6,826 nucleotides of DNA from Candidatus Aminicenantota bacterium. GTDB lineage: Bacteria > Acidobacteriota > Aminicenantia > UBA2199. Under the pieces are notes generated by a model. It ran no database searches and was not told the origin of the DNA. It saw only the letters and a list, made by a program, of their open reading frames with translations. The position numbers and the translations under genes were made by a program. Positions within the stretch are counted from its first letter, which is position 1. Each line of letters starts with the position of its first letter. Location of the stretch: positions 1,660,380 to 1,667,205 of the forward strand of contig CP070627.1 in NCBI GenBank assembly GCA_020355945.1, in the 5' to 3' direction. Shown here piece after piece: positions 1 through 5,346 of the stretch.

Positions 1-3000
1 CCGCGGGCGGCTTTTTCCCATTGGGCTTCGGTGGGCATGCTGTAGTGTTTTCCTGTTTTTTTACTCAACCAATTGGCATAAGCTGCTGCTTCATACCAAC
101 TGACACCCACCACCGGGAAATTGGGCCGGTTCCATTTCCCCTCATGCCAGAATTCGGGTACCGAAATTTTCTCTTTTTCCTTCCACTTCCAACCATCATC
201 TGTCCAGAATTCTTTTTTGCCATAACCGCCATCCTCAATAAATGCCTTAAATTCTTCATTGGTGACCGGGTATTTACCTATCATGAATTCATCCAGGTAG
301 ATTTTGCGAACAGGTTTCTCCCATTTATGTTCATTTGCACCCCTGGTAAACTCCCCTGCAGCAACGGGCACCATCTGAGATGATTCAATACGCGGATCAC
401 CCAATGCACCGAGAATTTCGCCGGCTTCAAAGCGCTCATTTAGAGATGCATCCGATTCGATAACGGCCATCAACTTTTCCCTGGCCAGGTCTGACACTTC
501 CGTATCTCTTTTGTAGGCCTGGATATCCCGCAAAGCCTTGGCCCCCAGCAGCCAGAGATGACGGAGTATATTGTCCTCTTTATTAGAATGGGTTAATATC
601 TCTTTTACCATTAAATTGGCCCTGTCTTTCCATTCCCGGTTGACCAAACCGGTATAAAGAAGAATGGTCTCTTCCCACCATGATTTTGCCAAGAACTGTT
701 TATAATCCAGGTCCATATAAAGCATATGCCGGGCTGCCAGGAATTCCTGTAAGGTAAGGTGCAAAAATTCCACTTCTCCTTCCTCGGGTCGTTTTAACAA
801 CCCGCAGCGGAGTTCTATCTCATTGAACAAATTATCGATCCTCCTGTTGTATTGATCGGGTCTCTCATCCGAATGCGGAAAAATTTTCTTGAGTAATTGT
901 TTGGCTTCCCCGACATTGATGCTTTTAATAATACGGTCATGCATATGAAAGGCCATGAGTTTGAGAAAATCGTCGATGCGGGAGGCTTCTTCAGTGTCCA
1001 TCAGGTGGTGAAAGCGCCGGCAGATCAGGTTATCTACAATGCGGCGATAAAGTTCCGCCCTCTGGTCCGGAAGCCGTTTGTTCTCCAGATAAAGAATACA
1101 AACAGCCGTCAACAGCAGCGGATTTTCAGTAAAGACAGATACGTAGGGGTTGACCTCAATATCCCCGATCATCTCAGCCGCAGTCATATCTGCTAAGCCT
1201 CTTGCCTGCCCCGATACCACCCGGAACCAATCGGAAACAAATGTCTTGACTTTTTCATTATCCAGGGATTGGATATCCTGGAGGAATTTGCCAAAATGCC
1301 GGGTAACACCGGCATCAATACCGTGGGGTCTGCCAGTGAGAAGAAAACGGTTGGCTTTGTTTTCTAACCGGAAACCAGCAATGATCTCTACCAAACCGCT
1401 CCGAAGTTCCTCCGGCACCTCATCCAGACCATCCAAAAGAAACATTGCCCGGCCCCTGGACATAAAACGTTCCACCACTCCATACTTAAGCACAGGTACT
1501 TTGGTCTCCAGGTATATCTTTAAAAGCGATTGAAAAGTAATACTTGATATGATATCACCCTGCCTTCGGCGACCATGGGGGCTAGAGCATTGCGCATTGC
1601 GCATGGCGCATAGAGGATGGGGCAACGCACTTTGCCATTTTAGGCTCCCCTCGCCGAGGGGCCCCTGGACCCCCCGCAAAAACTTTTGATAAATGGGCCA
1701 CAGGTCCTTTAGAAAAACCACGATGGGGAGATAATCGCTTAACAATACCGGTCCCTGGCCGTGGGTAATGGTATAAGCCAGGTGTTTGACTAACGTGGTT
1801 TTACCCATGCCAGCCGCACCCCGCAGCAAAATACATTCTTTACGGCCCAGGAGCTCTTCGATATCAATATACTGAGGCTCTTTAGCTTTGTCCTCCTCTC
1901 CTATCCCTTCAATCATGTCTTTTTTACCCCGTTCTTTCATTAATTTCTCATCCTTTGGTTTATAAAAAGGATTGGTGGTTTCAATAGGGATGTATACTTC
2001 AGGAAGAGGAACATGATAGGCCCTGGCATTAGGGTCCAACTGCTCGATGTCCATTTTAGAATGAAATTGCACCATCCATTCCCGGTATTCTAGCGGAATC
2101 TGCAAAGGCCGCAAGTCTTCTTCTTCGCCTCCACAAGGACGTTGGGTTTCCAGGTCAAAATAAGGTTTTCCCTTTTGGCCGTGCCAGCGGCTGGTATTCG
2201 GGAAAAAAGCGATACGTTCCAATGTTTCTAATTTATACGGCCAGACCCGTACTTTTACTCGACTTTCCAGGAAGCGAACCTCGATAAATTGAAAGCCAAT
2301 GTACCCATCGTGGGTATAGGTAGCATTAGCACCAATAGAAATACAGGAGTCCGACGGGGTGCTGAAACTCACTGCCGAGTCTACATGGATATGGCCATGA
2401 AGGATCAAACCGCACTGGTTAAAGACTTCACCGCTCCATTTTTGCGCATCTTTTTCTTCCAACCAGTTAAAAGGCGGGTGGTGCATTAAAATCACCCGGT
2501 GAGGCTGGGTTGATTTTCCCAATGCGGCTATCACCTGCGGGTAACCCAAAGCGATTTTGAACCTCTCTTCTTTTTTTTCCGAAGCCCAGGCACTGTTGAG
2601 ACATAAAAAAGAAACCTTTTTCTCCTCGATATTTTTGACCCATAAATAATCAACATCGGTTTCGTCTTCTTCCGGTTTATGTTTTTTCGTTTCATATAGT
2701 CCCGGGTTCAAGCGTTGGCAAAAGTCCAGGAAGGCATTGAATTTCACATTAATAAAGTTTTTAATCTCTTTTTTACTTTCAAGAAGTTTATCGATTTTCC
2801 CTTCCTCGACAATACCATGCATGGATAAAAGCTTACTGGCCTGATCTCGGTCCACATCGTGATTGCCCGGGACTGCCAGGAATGGGGTTGTTGGTAGTAC
2901 TGTTTTGAGTTTTTCAAAATACTCCCATGCCTCATTGTATTCATGTTTTTTCCCGGAAAAGGCAATGTCCCCGGTAACAACCACAACATCCGGGACTTCT

Positions 3001-3131
3001 TTTTCTTTTGCCAGTGTTTCTATTGCCTGGATTAGGGCCTTTTGTACCTGTTGGCGGAAAGTTTGGTTATCTTCGTCTATTTTCTTTTTAAAATGGATAT
3101 CTGACAGATGTAAGATTTTTATGTCGCTCAT
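1..3131 (-). CDS. Calcineurin-like phosphoesterase - NACHT NTPase - FGE-sulfatase domain fusion (C-terminus cut by window edge)
   Basis: One uninterrupted frame of 1043 visible codons starts at ATG 3131, preceded by GGTGAG about 3 nt upstream. Residues 4-250 form a metallophosphoesterase with all metal-binding motifs: ILHLSDIHF (D11, H13), TGDIAFSG (D55), PGNHD (N90, H91), MHHPP (H217) and HGHIH (H245-H249). A linker follows (about 250-420), with the PLPEVYIPIE stretch common before NACHT domains. The NACHT holds Walker A GAAGMGKT (438-445), Walker B FLLDGLDE (564-571), RFLLTGRP (595-602), NPLLLT (670-675) and HLTLQEFLAA (791-800). Residues 805-915 are helical, ending in EILGALGDPR. From about 917 an FGE-sulfatase (SUMF1-like) domain begins, with YPVTNEEF, VGVSWYEAAAYANWL and MPTEAQWEKAARG; its remainder lies beyond base 1. 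By family knowledge, NACHT proteins are NTP-driven oligomerising switches. I infer a sensor (FGE) to effector (phosphoesterase) conflict protein; the substrate is unknown. Residues 485-524 look like an insertion. Confidence 0.95.
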   Translation of the reverse strand, partial: MSDIKILHLSDIHFKKKIDEDNQTFRQQVQKALIQAIETLAKEKEVPDVVVVTGDIAFSGKKHEYNEAWEYFEKLKTVLPTTPFLAVPGNHDVDRDQASKLLSMHGIVEEGKIDKLLESKKEIKNFINVKFNAFLDFCQRLNPGLYETKKHKPEEDETDVDYLWVKNIEEKKVSFLCLNSAWASEKKEERFKIALGYPQVIAALGKSTQPHRVILMHHPPFNWLEEKDAQKWSGEVFNQCGLILHGHIHVDSAVSFSTPSDSCISIGANATYTHDGYIGFQFIEVRFLESRVKVRVWPYKLETLERIAFFPNTSRWHGQKGKPYFDLETQRPCGGEEEDLRPLQIPLEYREWMVQFHSKMDIEQLDPNARAYHVPLPEVYIPIETTNPFYKPKDEKLMKERGKKDMIEGIGEEDKAKEPQYIDIEELLGRKECILLRGAAGMGKTTLVKHLAYTITHGQGPVLLSDYLPIVVFLKDLWPIYQKFLRGVQGPLGEGSLKWQSALPHPLCAMRNAQCSSPHGRRRQGDIISSITFQSLLKIYLETKVPVLKYGVVERFMSRGRAMFLLDGLDEVPEELRSGLVEIIAGFRLENKANRFLLTGRPHGIDAGVTRHFGKFLQDIQSLDNEKVKTFVSDWFRVVSGQARGLADMTAAEMIGDIEVNPYVSVFTENPLLLTAVCILYLENKRLPDQRAELYRRIVDNLICRRFHHLMDTEEASRIDDFLKLMAFHMHDRIIKSINVGEAKQLLKKIFPHSDERPDQYNRRIDNLFNEIELRCGLLKRPEEGEVEFLHLTLQEFLAARHMLYMDLDYKQFLAKSWWEETILLYTGLVNREWKDRANLMVKEILTHSNKEDNILRHLWLLGAKALRDIQAYKRDTEVSDLAREKLMAVIESDASLNERFEAGEILGALGDPRIESSQMVPVAAGEFTRGANEHKWEKPVRKIYLDEFMIGKYPVTNEEFKAFIEDGGYGKKEFWTDDGWKWKEKEKISVPEFWHEGKWNRPNFPVVGVSWYEAAAYANWLSKKTGKHYSMPTEAQWEKAAR
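1587..1611. repeat. Heptamer tandem repeat (about 3.5 copies of GCATTGC)
   Basis: The plus strand reads GCATTGC twice, then GCATGGC, then GCAT. It lies within the in-frame insert of the NACHT gene. The short direct repeat TAGAG flanks it (1583-1587 and 1611-1615). A 7-bp unit is not a multiple of three, so gain or loss of one unit would shift the reading frame of the NACHT gene. Short tandem heptamers of this style are known from several bacterial groups, including cyanobacteria. Confidence 0.75.
1647..1665. repeat. GC palindromes within the NACHT insert
   Basis: Bases 1647-1661 form a perfect 7-bp inverted repeat around a single base (CCCCTCG, C, CGAGGGG). It overlaps the palindrome GGGGCCCC at 1658-1665. 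In RNA or single-stranded DNA this could fold into alternative hairpins. There is no T-tract, and the site is inside an open frame, so a terminator role is unlikely. It supports reading the insert as a palindromic repeat element. Confidence 0.6.
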
Positions 3132-3187
3132 ACTCTCACCATATTAGCCTTTAAATATTTTTGATCTTATTTATTACCATAATTGGC

Positions 3188-3215
3188 AAAAAATCTCAAG
3201 TGGGAAAGATTTTTT
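3188..3215. terminator. 9-bp inverted repeat in the spacer between hepT and the NACHT gene
   Basis: AAAAAATCT (3188-3196) and AGATTTTTT (3207-3215) are perfect complements around a 10-nt loop. The stem lies about 70 bp past the hepT stop and about 55 bp before the NACHT start on the same strand. Its A/T-tract arms resemble a weak factor-independent terminator, but only three base pairs of the stem are not part of the A/T tract and one of them is G-C, so its strength is doubtful. It could equally be an operator for the NACHT gene. The rest of the 156-bp spacer is AT-rich with no clear promoter. Confidence 0.35.
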
Positions 3216-3287
3216 CCAGCAGAGGCATTTTTATTGAATTCCTTTTGATAATCATTTATAATATTTTGGGTGCCAGGCAAATTTTTT

Positions 3288-3785
3288 TTAAGAACTATTT
3301 CCAATACAATTATTGTCCTTATCTGACTGGTTTTCCAGGTTTCTGAGAAATGATTCGCAAAGGTTTTTTAATTTTGGATAACTTTCAAGTGCTTTTTTGA
3401 TTAGAGGCTTTAAAAGCTCCCATTGCAGAAAAAAACCATAGCCATGAATAAAAAGGTGTCTGAATTTAAGTATTTCCAGTAAATTATCGTATATGGAGAT
3501 GTCCAGGAAGGCAAAATTATTTTCTTTGTCGTAAAATTTTTTCAACAATTCTTTATGCCAATTTTTGCTTTCTTCCTGATTTATCTTGTGAAACTTAAGG
3601 ATACGTTTAAAGATATTTTCTATTCCATTGTAAAAATTATGCAATAAACCGCCTGCTCCTGTTATTTCAACCAGAGACGGTTCATATTCAAATGGCTTTT
3701 TTAAAAGCGTTTCCAATTCATGAAGAATCGTTTCCAGATATTCGAACTCGATCTCTATCTCTTCAACCAACTCTTTAACCAACAC
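3288..3785 (-). CDS. hepT: HEPN-domain RNase toxin, HepT-like
   Basis: This 165-residue, helix-rich protein has the HepT active-site motif RX4HXY exactly, in KFRHLFIHGYGF: R109, H114 and Y116. By family knowledge, HEPN toxins of this kind are dimeric metal-independent RNases, and the paired MNT enzyme silences them by adding AMP to the tyrosine of this motif. It is somewhat longer than classical HepT toxins (about 130-140 residues), with an N-terminal acidic helix and a C-terminal tail (NQSDKDNN). The pattern H-G-Y-G-F followed by W and LKPL recalls the HepT-like_2 subgroup rather than classical DUF86. The start is GTG 3785, chosen because AAGGAG (3792-3797) lies 6 nt upstream. It overlaps the end of mntA by 11 bp, indicating one transcript and likely translational coupling. 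Confidence 0.9.
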   Translation of the reverse strand: MLVKELVEEIEIEFEYLETILHELETLLKKPFEYEPSLVEITGAGGLLHNFYNGIENIFKRILKFHKINQEESKNWHKELLKKFYDKENNFAFLDISIYDNLLEILKFRHLFIHGYGFFLQWELLKPLIKKALESYPKLKNLCESFLRNLENQSDKDNNCIGNSS

Positions 3786-4053
3786 ACAAGACTCCTTTTT
3801 TTTCGATTCGCTCTCTAAACCTCTTCATAAGAGAGGAAATTAATATCAGGTCGACTTTTTTATTTAGCTGTTCTTCAAGTTCATTATAAAATTTGAAAAA
3901 ATATTCAGGGTTGATATCCACAGCAAAATCAATATCAGAAGACTCGTCGGCACTACCATCGGCATGTGAACCGAATAAGATTAGCTTTTTACCATTATAC
4001 TTTTTTAAGAGCTGCTTGGCGATCTCTATATCTTTCTGGATATCTATATCCAT
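3775..4053 (-). CDS. mntA: MNT-type nucleotidyltransferase antitoxin (MntA)
   Basis: This is a minimal nucleotidyltransferase of 92 residues. It has LILFGSHADGSADESSDIDF, which fits the family signature GSX10DXD exactly: G28, S29, then D40 and D42, with ten residues between. By family knowledge MntA is the antitoxin of type VII HEPN/MNT systems and transfers AMP units from ATP to a tyrosine beside the RNase site of HepT. The usual third acidic residue may be D68, in KKVDLILIS. ATG 4053 is preceded by AGGAG about 8 nt upstream. It is the first gene of a two-gene operon with hepT. The codon choice is more AT-rich than in the NACHT and CHAT genes, consistent with separate acquisition. Near its end is an A8 run on the coding strand. 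Confidence 0.92.
   Translation of the reverse strand: MDIDIQKDIEIAKQLLKKYNGKKLILFGSHADGSADESSDIDFAVDINPEYFFKFYNELEEQLNKKVDLILISSLMKRFRERIEKKGVLCVG
3792..3797 (-). promoter_or_regulatory. Ribosome binding site setting the GTG start of hepT
   Basis: On the minus strand AAGGAG lies 6 nt before GTG 3785, inside the last codons of mntA. No ATG is available nearby in the hepT frame, so this site decides the GTG start. It directly follows an A8 tract within mntA. Confidence 0.75.
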
Positions 4054-4060
4054 GTTACGT

Positions 4061-4066
4061 TCTCCT
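4061..4066 (-). promoter_or_regulatory. Ribosome binding site of mntA
   Basis: AGGAGA on the minus strand lies about 7-8 nt before ATG 4053. With the predicted transcription start near 4067, the leader is only about 13 nt, leaving little room for regulation within the mRNA leader. Confidence 0.7.
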
Positions 4067-4073
4067 AAACATA

Positions 4074-4102
4074 AATATATAATAAATTGCGAAGTTTGTC
4101 AA
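4074..4102 (-). promoter_or_regulatory. Sigma-70-type promoter of the mntA-hepT operon
   Basis: On the minus strand, TTGACA (4102-4097) is a perfect -35 box. An exact 17-nt spacer (4096-4080) leads to TATATT (4079-4074), a five-of-six match to the -10 box. Predicted initiation near 4067 falls just ahead of the ribosome site of mntA. This is the only strong promoter I see in the window. The repeated TA-rich steps around the -10 box could serve as an operator for autoregulation, but no clear inverted repeat supports this. Confidence 0.75.
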
Positions 4103-4265
4103 TTTCAGACCTTGGTGTTTTGTCTAAAAAAATTTATCTTTGCTTGGCACCTTTTGATTTTCCTTAATTTTCAGCTCCGGGTAAATATTTTTTGCCATTT
4201 TCCGTTCCCCTTTACTTTGTCCCGTGTCCTGGGCACAGGTCACCTTCCTGTAATCCATCCATGAG

Positions 4266-4282
4266 AGATAATTCACCTGGCA
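4266..4282 (+). repeat. 17-bp direct repeat, left copy
   Basis: AGATAATTCACCTGGCA matches 5324-5340 exactly and in the same orientation. Agreement extends to CAT after one mismatched base (GCAT here, CCAT at the right copy). The two copies are 1058 bp apart and bracket the lipoprotein gene. Confidence 0.85.
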
Positions 4283-4750
4283 GCATTATTTTGCTAGAAA
4301 AAATTATCCAGCGTCCTCTCCCGGGGAATGATTATATTCTTCCAAAAGGCTTTTCGGAAAATTCATTGAGAGGATTTGAAAGTCAAGAAGGAAGTACCAG
4401 GAAATCAACTGAATGGGTCATGAATCATTTGCACGAACCTGCATCGTAACCGGTTTTCTGTCAAAATTTGCACATTTGCACGCACAGCCCCCCTTTTTTT
4501 CTTTTTTCTGTTACATAAGTAGAAATACTCATTTTTTCCAAAAGGGGTTGACTTTCTTTCTCAAGGTGTGGTAAAAAGTTACTTCCGGGAAAGATCGGCA
4601 ATGATTAGAAGGAGAAAAACTGAGCTGGCATGGTTAAAGAGGTTTGATATTCCGAAACATCCTCTAAGGGCGGAAGCTTATTTTGGCCAGAGTTTGTCGA
4701 ATTTTCCCGGTTTTTTATTCGTAACTTTTTGACATTACTATATTTAATAA

Positions 4751-4758
4751 GAGGAGGG
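4751..4758 (+). promoter_or_regulatory. Strong ribosome binding site of the lipoprotein gene
   Basis: GAGGAGGG lies 4 nt before ATG 4763, giving a near-ideal Shine-Dalgarno match that fixes the start. A TTGACA at 4729-4734 is too close to the AT-rich TATATTTAAT sequence to make a properly spaced promoter, so the promoter of this gene is not identified. Confidence 0.75.
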
Positions 4759-4762
4759 TAAT

Positions 4763-5185
4763 ATGAAAAAGCTTCAAAGATTGCTTATAATATCATTTTG
4801 TATTGTTATCTTTTCCACTTTGTATTTGAGCGGTTGCAGAATAATTGAAATAACTAAAAAAGTTGAAGGAAGAAGTGTTCGTATTGGATTTGGAATAATA
4901 CCTGGTTATAATAGGTTTCTAAGTGGTGGAAGTGTAAAAGCTTATATATGTGTTCCTGGGGAATTTAAAAAAACTTTTCTTAAGTTAGGAGATGAAATCT
5001 ATGTTAGGTATCATATAAAATCAGTAGATGAAGAAAGTAATATTGCAAATGTTTCTTTAACCTGTGAAGACGGTTCTAAAAAAGAAATATATATTCCGCT
5101 TGGTGGAGTCTGGGTGGATACGGGTTGTAAAACGTCAGAAGGTAGAACTATTTATGTAAAGGTAAAAAACAATGGGGTCAGGTAA
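4763..5185 (+). CDS. Small predicted lipoprotein of unknown function
   Basis: The protein has 140 residues. The N-terminus MKKLQRLL is followed by a hydrophobic stretch and the lipobox LSGC, with Cys25 as the predicted lipidation site. This indicates signal peptidase II processing and membrane anchoring; there is no aspartate at +2, the residue that usually prevents sorting to the outer membrane. The mature part (about 115 residues) looks beta-rich, with alternating hydrophobic and polar residues (EIYVRYHIKSV, TIYVKVKN) and three further cysteines (63, 101, 122). I recognise no family. Codons are strongly AT-ended (AGA, ATA, GTT), unlike the large genes at either end of the window, which suggests recent acquisition. 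It stands alone, with a strong ribosome site before it and a hairpin after it, and lies between the two 17-bp direct repeats. Its link to the conflict genes, if any, is unknown. Confidence 0.85.
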   Translation: MKKLQRLLIISFCIVIFSTLYLSGCRIIEITKKVEGRSVRIGFGIIPGYNRFLSGGSVKAYICVPGEFKKTFLKLGDEIYVRYHIKSVDEESNIANVSLTCEDGSKKEIYIPLGGVWVDTGCKTSEGRTIYVKVKNNGVR

Positions 5186-5234
5186 GTTATTTAAAAAAAA
5201 TCACTTCCCACCGGTATGAAATCGGGTAAAGGCG

Positions 5235-5270
5235 AATCATTCCCGGATGGTTTGGAATGATTAAGTTTTT
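5235..5270 (+). terminator. Hairpin terminator after the lipoprotein gene
   Basis: AATCATTCC (5235-5243) and GGAATGATT (5254-5262) pair perfectly over 9 bp around a 10-nt loop. AAG and five T residues follow (5266-5270). It lies about 50 bp past the lipoprotein stop. The stem is only moderately GC-rich and the T-tract is short, so it is a plausible but not strong factor-independent terminator. It would also separate this transcript from the CHAT frame downstream. Confidence 0.55.
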
Positions 5271-5323
5271 ATTGACCGGGAACATCTGTCCTATCCCCGT
5301 TTTTTTTCCGAAGAAAAAGAAGA

Positions 5324-5340
5324 AGATAATTCACCTGGCA
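5324..5340 (+). repeat. 17-bp direct repeat, right copy, at the broken 5' edge of the CHAT gene
   Basis: This copy is identical to 4266-4282. It ends 3 bp before the in-frame TAG (5344-5346) that closes the TPR-CHAT frame upstream. The TPR coding sense begins immediately after, so this copy marks the junction between unrelated spacer DNA and the interior of a TPR-CHAT gene. Confidence 0.85.
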
Positions 5341-5346
5341 CCATAG

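Larger units (their letters stand above)
1563..1680 (-). repeat. In-frame GC-rich inserted segment inside the NACHT coding region
   Basis: Boundaries are approximate. This stretch encodes about residues 485-524 of the NACHT protein, starting LRGVQGPLGEG and ending SPHGRRRQ. It is rich in G, P, R and C, unlike the hydrophobic strands and helices on either side (LPIVVFLKDLW before, IISSITFQSLLKIYL after). It lengthens the gap between Walker A lysine 444 and Walker B aspartate 567 to 123 residues, where roughly 80 would be expected without it. The DNA differs too: G and C runs, a 7-bp perfect palindrome, GGGGCCCC, and a heptamer array. There is no stop and no frame change, so the gene may remain functional. 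I infer a small palindromic mobile or repeat unit that entered in frame; no clear target duplication is visible. Confidence 0.6.
4103..4762. other. Long intergenic region without a convincing gene
   Basis: This is a spacer of about 660 bp between divergently transcribed units (mntA to the left, the lipoprotein gene to the right). It holds one copy of the 17-bp repeat (4266-4282) and an imperfect palindrome GTGTCCTGGGCAC (4224-4236). It also has a pyrimidine-rich tract (about 4488-4508) and a direct TTTGCAC repeat near 4465. Open frames at 4192-4449 and 4601-4732 (plus strand) lack a credible ribosome site and resemble no family I know. The mix of repeats and unrecognisable frames suggests decayed mobile or repeat DNA. 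Confidence 0.6.

Noticed and set aside
897..1533. Plus-strand open frames opposite the NACHT gene (897-1196 and 1150-1533)
   Set aside because: They are antisense to strongly conserved NACHT motifs and show no protein family features of their own.
1587..1611. CRISPR-like short array
   Set aside because: The units are 7 bp and contiguous, with no spacers, so this is a tandem repeat and not a CRISPR array.
4192..4449. 85-codon plus-strand open frame in the long spacer
   Set aside because: It has no ribosome site and no recognisable domain, its start is rich in proline and cysteine, and it runs through the 17-bp repeat. It is more likely chance or remnant sequence.
4548..4577. Possible promoter TTGACT with a TAAAAA-like -10 box upstream of the lipoprotein gene
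   Set aside because: The -10 match is weak at every allowed spacing and it lies nearly 200 bp from the gene, so it is not strong enough to list.
4601..4732. 43-codon plus-strand open frame beginning MIRRRKTELAW
   Set aside because: There is only a poor ribosome site, no recognisable family, and it ends just before the lipoprotein's own ribosome site. Coding is possible but unsupported.
4729..4744. Consensus TTGACA followed by TATATT just before the lipoprotein gene
   Set aside because: The gap between the two boxes is about 4 nt, far from the 16-18 nt needed, so it cannot work as a standard promoter.
5274..5307. Second hairpin with a T8 run after the lipoprotein gene
   Set aside because: The possible stem is only about four base pairs (GGGA with TCCC), too weak to call beside the better hairpin at 5235-5262.
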